Shown here: positions 16,345-24,024 of the stretch, piece after piece | How the letters are laid out: each line of letters opens with the position of its first letter | How positions within the stretch are numbered: position 1 is the first letter of the stretch | Source: Prevotellaceae bacterium | GTDB lineage: Bacteria > Bacteroidota > Bacteroidia > Bacteroidales > Bacteroidaceae | DNA: 32,285 nt | Direction of reading: 5' to 3' | Assembly: GCA_021153165.1 (NCBI GenBank) | Contig: JAGKTZ010000032.1 | Coordinates: forward strand, 1 to 32,285 | Notes under the pieces: model-generated | Told to the model about the DNA's origin: nothing | Databases searched by the model: none | Seen by the model: only the letters and a program-made list of their open reading frames with translations | Position numbers and translations under genes: made by a program

Positions 16345-17145
16345 TTATTTGATCAATCCAGGGCGTTTTTTAGAACTTAATCCTTTGTAGACACCTTGGA
16401 ATGCAGGATAGGACATAGTATAGGTTTTGGGATGCGCGGGACGTCCCTTGTCAGACAGACTATGCTTGAACAACCAATCATAGGTCTCCTTTTTATAGAA
16501 AGCCCTTGCCAACGCTCCATGATTCATGCCGGGCACACGATCATAGTGCAAACGTGGTGCTCCGCCTTCGCAAGCCTTCATGGCATTGACCACTTTGTCG
16601 CTTTCGCGTACTCCCACAGCTCTGTCGGCAGTGCCATGAGCAATCCATAGGGGTACTTGGTTCAATCCGCAGTAACTCTTTCTCGTGCCACCGCCACACA
16701 TTGCAATGCCTGCGGCGACAAGGTTGGGATAAGTGGCTGCAAAATCGATAGTGCCGTAGCCGCCGAGGCTCATCCCCAGGACATAGATGCGGTTGGTGTC
16801 TATCTTTTTATTATTAATCACCCAGTCCATCACCAACTTTATCTTCTCGGGCTTCCAAGCACCGCCAGGATTTTGAGGAGCAATGACGTAGGCGTCGAGG
16901 TTTCTGCCCTTTTCGATAGCATCAATAGTGCCGTATTTGCGTACCATATTCAAGTCGCGGCCACAAAGGCTGTTGCCGTGCAGAAATATTACCAATGGTT
17001 TCAGTGTGTCTACCTTGGCAGGCTCATAAAGCCAGAAATTGTACGCTCCGCTTACCTTGCCAATCTGTCTGGTCAAGGATTGGGCTTGTACATGGAGACT
17101 CAGTCCTGATACAATAATCAAAAGAGTAAATAAGGCCTTTTTCAT
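16345..17145 (-). CDS. Secreted alpha/beta-hydrolase, PHB-depolymerase-like esterase
   Basis: A 266-residue exported hydrolase with signal peptide MKKALFTLLIIVSGLSLHVQAQ. The oxyanion-type motif VIFLHGNS (52-59) and nucleophile elbow GMSLGG with Ser126 are intact. The acid is probably Asp174 in AHGTADRAVG and the base His209 in GMNHGALA, a complete triad. The layout resembles poly(3-hydroxybutyrate) depolymerase/feruloyl-esterase-like enzymes used on polysaccharide esters by Bacteroidales. Its start lies four bases after the stop of the PQQ-propeller lipoprotein gene, so they form an operon. The stop codon directly abuts repeat copy 2, so the extreme C-terminus may have been altered by that insertion. 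Substrate unknown. Confidence 0.85.
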   Translation of the reverse strand: MKKALFTLLIIVSGLSLHVQAQSLTRQIGKVSGAYNFWLYEPAKVDTLKPLVIFLHGNSLCGRDLNMVRKYGTIDAIEKGRNLDAYVIAPQNPGGAWKPEKIKLVMDWVINNKKIDTNRIYVLGMSLGGYGTIDFAATYPNLVAAGIAMCGGGTRKSYCGLNQVPLWIAHGTADRAVGVRESDKVVNAMKACEGGAPRLHYDRVPGMNHGALARAFYKKETYDWLFKHSLSDKGRPAHPKTYTMSYPAFQGVYKGLSSKKRPGLIK

Positions 17146-17149
17146 GAAT

Positions 17150-18745
17150 TTATTGAATTGACATTTTATAAATACTGTGACCGCGCGAACCTACAACGAC
17201 CTGGTTGCCGATGACGATGGGCGAAGATTCGAAATTGTTGCCGACGTGTTGGGTGTAAAGCACCTTGCCATCGCGACCGTTGATGAGGTAGACATTGCCG
17301 TAGGTGTCGCCTGTGAAGATGAACATTTCGCCCTTTTCATTCAGCAAACCGACTGGCGATGACCAGGCGTAGTGCTTGAGCGGAATAGTGTAGACTAATT
17401 CACCCGTAGCTTTGCTGATAGCAACGAAATCCCCATTCTGTCCCTTCAGATTCTTGACTTGATTACAGAAGATGAGGTCTGCGCAATTGCCTCTGCCCAA
17501 CAGGGGAGTCGCATAGTAACCACCATCGAAATGCTTCTTTTCTATGTTAAAGCGTCTGCCGGGTGCTGCATATTCCCAAACGAGTTCGCCAGTCAGTGCG
17601 TTGAGTTTTCTGAAATAGGAAGCATCGCGGGGAATGCGATCAATCTCGCAACAAACGTAGACGTAGGGGTGTCCATTTTCTTCGCTTACTACGATCGTCG
17701 CATCGGTGTCGTCGCCATTGTCAAAGTGCCAAACGGGACGCATGGTGTTGAGGTTTGTGCAGAGGATGTGGCCATGGTTGTCGGCAGTGTAGCCATAGTT
17801 GCGATACACGGCGATTGATGCCTCCATACCAGGAGCCGCGCCACCCACGGTGTAGCGAAGTGTAGAAACAAGCTCTAGGTCGGCATCTTTTATCAAGTAT
17901 TTATATAGCGTGCCGTTCTCACCTGCCCAAAACAAGAATTGTCCGACACGAATAGGTGAGGAATCGAACGCGCCCCAATTACGTCGTGCCTTTCTGTCCT
18001 CGGGGAAATGGCGGGTGATCTTGCCTTGGTCCAAATCTACGACGAGATTGCCAAAGGGACGCTTATCTGGTATGCCCTGGCCTACGTATAAATTGCCGTT
18101 GAGTGTTGGGTCGAGCGACGGTGTACCTTTAATTGGGTTGCCCACGTCGATCGGTTGGCGCGATGCTTTGCCTGTTTTGAAATCTATGAAATATAGTGTG
18201 TGGCAGAGGGAACCTACGATAATTTCCTCGCCGCTGAATTCTGCATTGGTCAGACCTTTTGCAGCGAAAGCGTTTAACTTGTCTTTAGGCCATTTGACAT
18301 AAAGCGGCTGACCCGTCCATCCTGTGCCACCGCCCCATTTCCCTTGTTTGAAATTTGGTGGATTGGATGCTGTGTGAAACTCCCAATCTATGATTATTGT
18401 ATCGGGACGTCCTGTGACTTTCCCACCATAATTTGCTTGACGGTTTATGTCGCCACGAAACGTGTAGATGCCTTGTGCCTGTGCATAGACATTGGTCAAA
18501 TTGTCAATTAGGGAATCCGAGTAACCATCGCATTTTTCTATGCGATAGTTGACCTTGTTAATAGAGGGGTAAGTTGTGTCGGGCAAAACTTCAACAGTCT
18601 TTTCTGTGACAACTGACGCTGTGCTCTGGAGGGTGTCCGTATTTTCACTGCCGTTTTGTGCCGTTTTGTTTCCCCCACAACCTATTGTCAGGAGAAGTGA
18701 GGAAATGGCAATAAATACTAATGTAAATTTTGCTTTGTGGCTCAT
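17150..18745 (-). CDS. PQQ-like beta-propeller lipoprotein
   Basis: The 531-residue protein has a lipoprotein signal (hydrophobic stretch, then LLLTIGCGGN, lipidated Cys23). The mature region has repeated propeller blades with G-K/G-x-L and W-x-x strands, for example GDTYGNVYLINGRDGKVLY, LNALTGELVWEYAAPG and ISKATGELVYTIPL, as in PQQ-binding-like (BamB/YfgL-type) propellers. No PQQ-dehydrogenase catalytic residues were identified, so a scaffold or binding role is more likely than catalysis. It sits between an epimerase gene (94 bases upstream) and the esterase (4 bases downstream). It is probably anchored in the outer membrane or facing the periplasm. The exact function is not known; BamB itself is shorter and usually found in another context. 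Confidence 0.82.
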   Translation of the reverse strand: MSHKAKFTLVFIAISSLLLTIGCGGNKTAQNGSENTDTLQSTASVVTEKTVEVLPDTTYPSINKVNYRIEKCDGYSDSLIDNLTNVYAQAQGIYTFRGDINRQANYGGKVTGRPDTIIIDWEFHTASNPPNFKQGKWGGGTGWTGQPLYVKWPKDKLNAFAAKGLTNAEFSGEEIIVGSLCHTLYFIDFKTGKASRQPIDVGNPIKGTPSLDPTLNGNLYVGQGIPDKRPFGNLVVDLDQGKITRHFPEDRKARRNWGAFDSSPIRVGQFLFWAGENGTLYKYLIKDADLELVSTLRYTVGGAAPGMEASIAVYRNYGYTADNHGHILCTNLNTMRPVWHFDNGDDTDATIVVSEENGHPYVYVCCEIDRIPRDASYFRKLNALTGELVWEYAAPGRRFNIEKKHFDGGYYATPLLGRGNCADLIFCNQVKNLKGQNGDFVAISKATGELVYTIPLKHYAWSSPVGLLNEKGEMFIFTGDTYGNVYLINGRDGKVLYTQHVGNNFESSPIVIGNQVVVGSRGHSIYKMSIQ

Positions 18746-18839
18746 TTTTGTTGGTTGTATTGTGACTATAGGGAATCTGTAGGTTTAATGCGGTATCATG
18801 TCCACTCAATATTGTGCAGCAGCAGATCTATACCGTCTT

Positions 18840-19802
18840 CTATTTATTATTTCTCAACCATTCAATGGTAGTGATGATACCCTCTCTTCTGCTTACTGGC
18901 AGATTTGGTGCAATCGCTTCGGTTGCTTGTGTGTCAATGACATTGTCCGTTGTCATGTTTCCCAATCTGAAGGATGTCATAGGGAATGGGATTTTTATTT
19001 TTGACAACATGTCTCCAGTCCAAGCCGCCAGACGTAGTAAAAAGAAAGGGACAGTAGGAATGAATATCCCCGCTTCCTTGCCTATTTCTTTTGCCCAGTC
19101 TGAAATATTGTAAGGTTCGTAGTCACCAATATAGAACATACGTTGGTGAATGTTTTTCGCTTCAGCAGAAAAAATGGCCATGATTTGATAGATGGCATTG
19201 TCTATGTAGCCATAGGTCTTTGTACATGCGTGCTTGCCTAAATTTACATAAGTGCGCGAAAGCACCATTTTGAAAAAATTGGCATAGGGTACGCCAAACC
19301 AGGGACCCCATATTGATGTTGGGCGAATGATTGCCCATTCATAGGCAGGATTGTGTTTGCGAATGATTTTCTCAGTGATTACCTTGCTTTCTCCATAAAA
19401 GGTCGATGGAGCGTAGTCCTGTTCGTGGGTAGGCTGATAACCGACTTTGCAAACGAGCATAGACGAAGTGAATACGACCCTTTTCAATTGTGGGAGTTCG
19501 TCTAATGCTTGTAGCAAATGCTCTACGCCATCGGTGTTTGCGGAATACTCTTCCACTGATTTTCCCATCAGGTCTGTGCGTGCTGCCAAATGTAGCACAT
19601 AGTGGGGGTTAAATTCGTGAATTGCTTGTTTGAGTTGTTGTGCATTGCAAATATCAACCTTTTTCCAAAGGCTGTTGTGCTGTGGATTTTTCGGCGTTGC
19701 GTGGTCTATATTAAGCACTTCATATTTGCCAGTGTTGGCAAGATGTTCCACTACGTTTGTGCCTATAAAACCACTGCCGCCAAGAATTAAAAATCGTTCC
19801 AT
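18840..19802 (-). CDS. NAD-dependent epimerase/dehydratase (extended SDR)
   Basis: A 320-residue extended short-chain dehydrogenase acting on nucleotide sugars or similar substrates. The N-terminal NAD-binding motif is GGSGFIGTNV (GxxGxxG, about 8-17). The catalytic signature is present: Ser113/114 in VFTSSM, Tyr136 and Lys140 in STFYGESK. HLAARTD matches the HxAA motif of UDP-hexose epimerases. The C-terminal part is shorter and less typical than GalE, so the substrate cannot be named. It begins 11 bases after the stop of the GT2 gene, consistent with a surface-polysaccharide or glycoconjugate operon. Confidence 0.88.
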   Translation of the reverse strand: MERFLILGGSGFIGTNVVEHLANTGKYEVLNIDHATPKNPQHNSLWKKVDICNAQQLKQAIHEFNPHYVLHLAARTDLMGKSVEEYSANTDGVEHLLQALDELPQLKRVVFTSSMLVCKVGYQPTHEQDYAPSTFYGESKVITEKIIRKHNPAYEWAIIRPTSIWGPWFGVPYANFFKMVLSRTYVNLGKHACTKTYGYIDNAIYQIMAIFSAEAKNIHQRMFYIGDYEPYNISDWAKEIGKEAGIFIPTVPFFLLRLAAWTGDMLSKIKIPFPMTSFRLGNMTTDNVIDTQATEAIAPNLPVSRREGIITTIEWLRNNK

Positions 19803-19813
19803 GAGAAACCTGA

Positions 19814-20506
19814 TTATCTGATTAGGGAGTGCATAAACATATACAGCCTGTATTGCAGTTGCTTCGCAAAGGGAATTTTAGACTTTTCTGCGGTTGTAGA
19901 GGCATTTGATTCGTGTCGTCTATAGTAAAGCAGTGGTTCGGACAGGAATATAGGGTTGCCGTGCTTTTCGGCGAGGAGTCCTAACCAAATGTCGTGCGAA
20001 GCAATTGATGGTGGAAAGGGAAGGGCGTAGCTCAATAATTCTTTTCGAAAAGCCATGCAACAACCTGAATAGGAGTTGCGCAAAAGTGTTTGCCAAAAGC
20101 CTCCTGAAGATTTGTGAATGGTAAAGAAGTCCTTGCCCAATGATTTGCCTTCAGAGTTGACCAACAATGAATTGTGATTAACGGCAAGGTGATTTCTCAG
20201 TAAATCCACACAAGTCGTAACTTTGTTGGGATACCAAATGTCGTCTTGATCGCTGAGGAATATGTAGTCACCTGTGGTATGTTTCAGAGCATTTTCAAAA
20301 TTACCGACATATCCTTTGCGTCCAGAGTTGGACACGATTTTGATGCGTGGGTCGTTGAGCGAGCTAATTAAATCTATTGTCCCATCTGTGCTGCCATCGT
20401 CAGAGACGATGACTTCGTCACTTTCCGCCAGTTGGGGTAAAATGGAGTCTAATTGCTCTCGTAAATATTTTTCGCCGTTGTATGTGGCGATGCAAACTGA
20501 AATCAT
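19814..20506 (-). CDS. Glycosyltransferase family 2
   Basis: A 230-residue cytoplasmic-facing GT-A transferase. The opening ISVCIATYNGEKYL and VSDDGSTDGT (about 34-43) are the nucleotide-sugar binding strands. LSDQDDIW (84-91) supplies the DXD-type metal site, with GCCMAFRKEL further on. It is at the short end for GT2, ending in a basic, aromatic segment without obvious transmembrane helices. It is the first gene of a probable four-gene operon with the epimerase, the PQQ lipoprotein and the esterase. A perfect 8-bp inverted repeat (20535-20570) lies just upstream of its start. Confidence 0.88.
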   Translation of the reverse strand: MISVCIATYNGEKYLREQLDSILPQLAESDEVIVSDDGSTDGTIDLISSLNDPRIKIVSNSGRKGYVGNFENALKHTTGDYIFLSDQDDIWYPNKVTTCVDLLRNHLAVNHNSLLVNSEGKSLGKDFFTIHKSSGGFWQTLLRNSYSGCCMAFRKELLSYALPFPPSIASHDIWLGLLAEKHGNPIFLSEPLLYYRRHESNASTTAEKSKIPFAKQLQYRLYMFMHSLIR

Positions 20507-20534
20507 ACGTTGTGTCGTTTCTGTTTCAAGAGGT

Positions 20535-20570
20535 ATGTATCCTTTTTTTTATTCAGTGGGTCGGATACAT
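20535..20570. promoter_or_regulatory. Inverted repeat upstream of the GT2 gene
   Basis: ATGTATCC (20535-20542) and GGATACAT (20563-20570) form a perfect 8-bp inverted repeat around a 20-base spacer with a run of eight T. It ends 29 bases upstream of the GT2 start. It could be an operator or a leader hairpin; neither is proven. Confidence 0.35.
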
Positions 20571-20579
20571 TAATCAACT

Positions 20580-20609
20580 ACGGGCGTTCCAAATTTTCGG
20601 AACGCCCGT
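20580..20609 (-). terminator. Hairpin terminator after rpmA
   Basis: A perfect 11-bp GC-rich stem (ACGGGCGTTCC / GGAACGCCCGT) has an 8-base loop and begins about 30 bases past the rpmA stop. The following minus-strand bases are only moderately T-rich, so this is a strong stem with a weak U-tract. Confidence 0.7.
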
Positions 20610-20639
20610 ATGAAAAAAGTTTGTTCGTTACTGAAGGGG

Positions 20640-20903
20640 TTAAGCTTCGGCCTCGGGAAGAACACTTACAACACTGCGGTCGCGGTTGCCACGGCGGAAT
20701 TCCACCTTGCCATCTACGAGAGCATAGAGAGTGTGGTCTTTACCCATACCTACATTCTTACCAGGATAGTGAACTGTACCACGTTGGCGAACGATGATGT
20801 TGCCAGCGATGCAGTTTTGACCACCCCAAATCTTAACACCTAATCTTTGTGAAGCCGATTCACGGCCGTTCTTTGAACTACCTACACCTTTCTTGTGTGC
20901 CAT
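20640..20903 (-). CDS. rpmA: 50S ribosomal protein L27 (bL27)
   Basis: The 87-residue ribosomal protein lies near the peptidyl transferase centre. MAHKKGVGSSKNGRES at the start, then RLGVKIWGGQ and IVRQRGTVHYPGKNVG, are diagnostic. The N-terminus starts directly with MAHKKG, so there is no Firmicutes-type cleaved extension. It follows rplU after a 20-base gap, the standard rplU-rpmA pair, and ends at a strong hairpin. Confidence 0.97.
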   Translation of the reverse strand: MAHKKGVGSSKNGRESASQRLGVKIWGGQNCIAGNIIVRQRGTVHYPGKNVGMGKDHTLYALVDGKVEFRRGNRDRSVVSVLPEAEA

Positions 20904-20923
20904 TTTCTTCTACTTTTTTAGGG

Positions 20924-21241
20924 TTAAGCAATAACTTGTTTAATTGTCAGTTCTGTGAACTGGTGACGGTAACCGTTCAATTTGCGGTAACCTTTGCGAC
21001 GCTTCTTGTGGAATACGAGAACCTTGTCACCCTTAACGAGTGGGCTCTTTACTTCGCAAACTACCTTTGCGCCTTCTACTGTAGGAAGACCTACTGTAAC
21101 TTCGCCGTTGTTTTCTACCAACAGCACCTTTTCAAACTCAACAGTTTGACCACCTTCAACGTTTTGCATGTGGTTTACGAAGAGGCGCTTGCCTTCTTCT
21201 ACTTTGAACTGTTGACCGTTAATCTCTACGATTGCGTACAT
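20924..21241 (-). CDS. rplU: 50S ribosomal protein L21 (bL21)
   Basis: The 105-residue ribosomal protein binds 23S rRNA. MYAIVEINGQQFKVEEGKR at the start and KRRKGYRKLNGYRHQFTEL near the end are diagnostic. The frame is open upstream to 21295, but the conserved family start is the ATG at 21239-21241. The extra 18 residues would run through the structured leader and are not expected. It is transcribed with rpmA from a TAATTTTG box at 21338-21345. The leader between promoter and start can form two hairpins. Confidence 0.97.
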   Translation of the reverse strand: MYAIVEINGQQFKVEEGKRLFVNHMQNVEGGQTVEFEKVLLVENNGEVTVGLPTVEGAKVVCEVKSPLVKGDKVLVFHKKRRKGYRKLNGYRHQFTELTIKQVIA

Positions 21242-21259
21242 TTTAATTAATACTTTAAA

Positions 21260-21306
21260 CGGTTTTTCCGGGAGGCGGGACTGAATGCGCATCATGCGTC
21301 GTCCGC
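21260..21306 (-). promoter_or_regulatory. Structured leader of rplU
   Basis: On the minus strand GCGGAC pairs with GTCCCGC (one bulge) around the perfect inverted repeat CGCATGATGCG (21288-21298). It is followed by a small CGG-AAAAA-CCG hairpin (21260-21270) close to the start codon. Ribosomal-protein leaders often bind the encoded protein; here that is only inferred. Confidence 0.4.
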
Positions 21307-21337
21307 TTCTTCTGCCCCTTCGGACTCAAAATCGTGG

Positions 21338-21345
21338 CAAAATTA
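21338..21345 (-). promoter_or_regulatory. Promoter -7 box for rplU-rpmA
   Basis: The minus strand reads TAATTTTG (TAnnTTTG), 97 bases upstream of the rplU start, leaving room for the structured leader. Confidence 0.55.
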
Positions 21346-21516
21346 CTACATTTTTTTTGACTGAGAAATATATTACTCACTTTTTCTGCTGAAAAAAATG
21401 AAGTTATGCACGATTTTGTCATTTCTTTGATGGTAAAATAGGGATTGATGAGGGGGAGTAGGCCTGCAATAAGAGTTGCTTCAAAGGATATATTTTGAGA
21501 TGATTAAGGTGTGGGT

Positions 21517-21600
21517 AAAAAAAAGCAACGTCTCGTTGAAAAAAGGTCTAGGTTTTTTTCAACGAGACGTTGCGAAATTTTAACAAGGTCTTGGTTTTTT
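21517..21600 (-). repeat. Palindromic dispersed repeat, copy 3 (perfect hairpin, terminator-like)
   Basis: Core variant AACGAGACGTTGCGAAATTT is at 21561-21580, with the tail GGTCTTGG/T-run after it. A perfect 20-bp stem joins 21525-21544 with 21554-21573 around a 9-base loop. On the minus strand the stem is followed by eight T (complement of 21517-21524), so it also has the form of an intrinsic terminator for the upstream rsh gene. Confidence 0.88.
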
Positions 21601-21673
21601 ATTCTGAGGTTTTCGAGCGCAGAATTTTACCCATTCTGCCTCGCGCGCACGCGTTATATTATAGGTGCGTTCC

Positions 21674-23950
21674 TTAGTTGAGTTGGTGAGCGGAATCGAT
21701 GCGTGTCACTTTGGTCACGTTTTCGATTTGGCGAAGTGCGTCGCAGAGCAATTTGATATCGTCTGTGTCGTAGACTTGTAGGTCGATTTTGCCTTCGAAG
21801 ATACCATCGTTGGTGTCGAGGGTGATGCGGTTGATGACGAATTGCTTGAGTTTGTGCAATACGTCGGCGATGGCATAGAGTACGCCTTGGCTATCGACGC
21901 CGCGAATACCAATGCAGGCCTTGAACAGGCGCACTTTGTGTGTGTCCCACTTTGTGGCGATGATGTTGTTGCCGAATCGCGTCTTTTGCTTAGTGGCATG
22001 CTCGCAGCTACGGGCATGAATTTCCAGTTCGCCGTGACTATTGATGTATCCCATGACATCGTCGCCCGGGATAGGGTTGCAACAGGTCGCGATTTGACAC
22101 TTTTCCAGCACTTCCTCGTTGAGGACGAGTGTCTTCTTGCGGTTTAGACCCTTTGCAAAGTCTGTGTCGACATTTACTTCGATCTTCTCTTCCTTTTTGC
22201 CTATGAATGGGATAAAGTTCTTCCATGAACTGCCCTTTTTGCCCTTGATAAAGTTGATGGTGGTGTCGTCGAGTGTGATTTTTCCTTCACCAATGCTGAG
22301 GAAGAGTTCTTCGCGTTTGTGCTGATTGTAATAGTTGACCAATCTATCAACGGTAGGAATAGTGTATTCCAATCCCCTTTCTGCGAAGAAATCCTTGAGT
22401 TTCGCCTCTCCCTTGTGACTTTTCTCGCGATTCTCACGACGCAGGATGGCTTCGATCTTGCCTTTCGCCTTGGCTGTGGTAGCAAATGTGAGCCATTCGG
22501 GACGTACGTGCTGAGTGCGCGAAGTGATGATCTCGATCTGGTCGCCACTCTTCAATCTGTAGGATAGAGGCACCAATTTGTGGTTGACCTTTGCACCGAA
22601 ACAGTGGCTACCGAGGAAGGAGTGAATGCTGAATGCGAAGTCTAAAGCTGTAGAACCTGCAGGCATTGACTTGAGTTCGCCCTTTGGGGTGAAGACGAGC
22701 ACTTCGGAAGTGAAAAGATTTAATTTGATCGTATCCAGCAGATCGAGTGTATCGGGCTGTGGGTCGTCTAATATCTCTTTGATGGAATTGAGCCAACGGT
22801 CCAGTTCCTTCTCGTCGTATTCGGCATTGGCATCCTTGTATTTCCAGTGTGCAGCGAACCCTTGCTCGGCGATATCGTCCATGCGGTCTGAGCGAATTTG
22901 TACTTCAATCCATTTACCTGCGCCACCTTGCTTACTCATAAAGGTGTTGTGCAACGCTTGATAACCATTCGCCTTGGGACTACTTACCCAGTCGCGCTGA
23001 CGAGTGGGGTGGGGCGTATAGAGTTTGGTGAGTGATCCGTAGATAGAGAAGCATTCTTCCTCCTCCAAACTACGGTCTTTGGGCGTATAGATGATGCGGC
23101 AAGCAAGCAGGTCGTAAACTTCCTCGAATGGAATCTGCTTGGCTTGCATCTTTTTCCAAATTGAATAAGGACTCTTGACGCGGGCTTTGATGGTGTACTT
23201 TGTACCCATTGCATCCAATTTTTCGCGAATAGGAGCAGTGAAGTTTTCAAAGATATTATCGCGTTCGGGCTGTGTAGCGGCAAGTTTTTCTTCAATCTGA
23301 GCATATTCTTCTGGATGCTCGTACTTAAAGCTTAAATTTTCAAGTTCTGTCTTGATTTTATTCAAACCCAATCGGTCCGCCAAGGGAGCAAAGATGTAGA
23401 GCGTTTCGCCTGCGATCTTGTACTGCTTGCTGGGGAGCATGCTCGACAGGGTGCGCATGTTGTGTACGCGGTCTGCGATTTTGATCAGTATCACGCGCAC
23501 ATCGTCGCTCATGGTGAGCAGTAATTTCTTGAAGGTCTCTGCCTGCATTGAAGCGCGATCGCCAAAGATTCCGCCGGATATTTTGGTCAACCCCTCAACT
23601 ATATTTGCCACCTTGGGACCAAAGAGGTTTGATAGGTCTTCGTTGGTATAGTCGGTGTCCTCCTCAACGTCGTGGAGTAGGGCTGCGCAGATTGATGTCG
23701 AACCTAGACCAATTTCCTCGCACACCACTTGCGCTACGGCAATGGGGTGAAGGATGTAGGGCTCGCCAGAGAGGCGGCGCACGCCCTTGTGTGCTTGCTT
23801 GGCAAAGTTGAATGCCTTGGTGATGATGTCGACTTTGCGGCGATGACTGGATGCAAGATAGGTATCAATGAGCTTTTGAAAAGCGGCATTGATCATTTCT
23901 TCGTCTTTCAGTTCCAGTGGAGTCAGTGCGTGGGTATTCATTTCGCTCAT
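21674..23950 (-). CDS. rsh: RelA/SpoT homologue, bifunctional (p)ppGpp synthetase/hydrolase
   Basis: The 758-residue long-form Rsh controls the stringent-response alarmone. The N-terminal HD hydrolase is intact: HKG at 54 and HDVEED at 93-98. The synthetase domain (about 250-375) has SPYSIWKKMQAK and the substrate motif NGYQALH (328-334). A TGS domain begins at VLVFTPKGE (about 418), a conserved Cys/His segment CQIATCCNPIPGD follows, and an ACT domain closes the protein (about 685-758). An intact HDxxED argues for hydrolase activity, so it is SpoT-like or bifunctional rather than a synthetase-only RelA. It is downstream of the lytic transglycosylase gene in the par cluster, and repeat copy 3 probably terminates it. 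Confidence 0.94.
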   Translation of the reverse strand: MSEMNTHALTPLELKDEEMINAAFQKLIDTYLASSHRRKVDIITKAFNFAKQAHKGVRRLSGEPYILHPIAVAQVVCEEIGLGSTSICAALLHDVEEDTDYTNEDLSNLFGPKVANIVEGLTKISGGIFGDRASMQAETFKKLLLTMSDDVRVILIKIADRVHNMRTLSSMLPSKQYKIAGETLYIFAPLADRLGLNKIKTELENLSFKYEHPEEYAQIEEKLAATQPERDNIFENFTAPIREKLDAMGTKYTIKARVKSPYSIWKKMQAKQIPFEEVYDLLACRIIYTPKDRSLEEEECFSIYGSLTKLYTPHPTRQRDWVSSPKANGYQALHNTFMSKQGGAGKWIEVQIRSDRMDDIAEQGFAAHWKYKDANAEYDEKELDRWLNSIKEILDDPQPDTLDLLDTIKLNLFTSEVLVFTPKGELKSMPAGSTALDFAFSIHSFLGSHCFGAKVNHKLVPLSYRLKSGDQIEIITSRTQHVRPEWLTFATTAKAKGKIEAILRRENREKSHKGEAKLKDFFAERGLEYTIPTVDRLVNYYNQHKREELFLSIGEGKITLDDTTINFIKGKKGSSWKNFIPFIGKKEEKIEVNVDTDFAKGLNRKKTLVLNEEVLEKCQIATCCNPIPGDDVMGYINSHGELEIHARSCEHATKQKTRFGNNIIATKWDTHKVRLFKACIGIRGVDSQGVLYAIADVLHKLKQFVINRITLDTNDGIFEGKIDLQVYDTDDIKLLCDALRQIENVTKVTRIDSAHQLN

Positions 23951-24024
23951 CTTTACTTCCTCCCAATGATTTAAGGTTTATTATTTCTAACGTATGTGTT
24001 TCTCTATTGTTTTTTGATGAAAGA

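Larger units (their letters stand above)
21242..21673. other. 432-base intergenic region between rsh and rplU
   Basis: No gene is seen. It contains the rplU leader with hairpins (21260-21306), the rplU promoter box (21338-21345), an AT-rich stretch, repeat copy 3 (21517-21600) and an imperfect hairpin with arms CGAG.GCAGAAT / ATTCTGCCTCG (21614-21643) just past the rsh stop. Confidence 0.7.

Noticed and set aside
21242..21295. N-terminal extension of L21 by 18 residues
   Set aside because: The conserved L21 start is MYAIVEING; the extension would be translated from the structured leader and has no family support.
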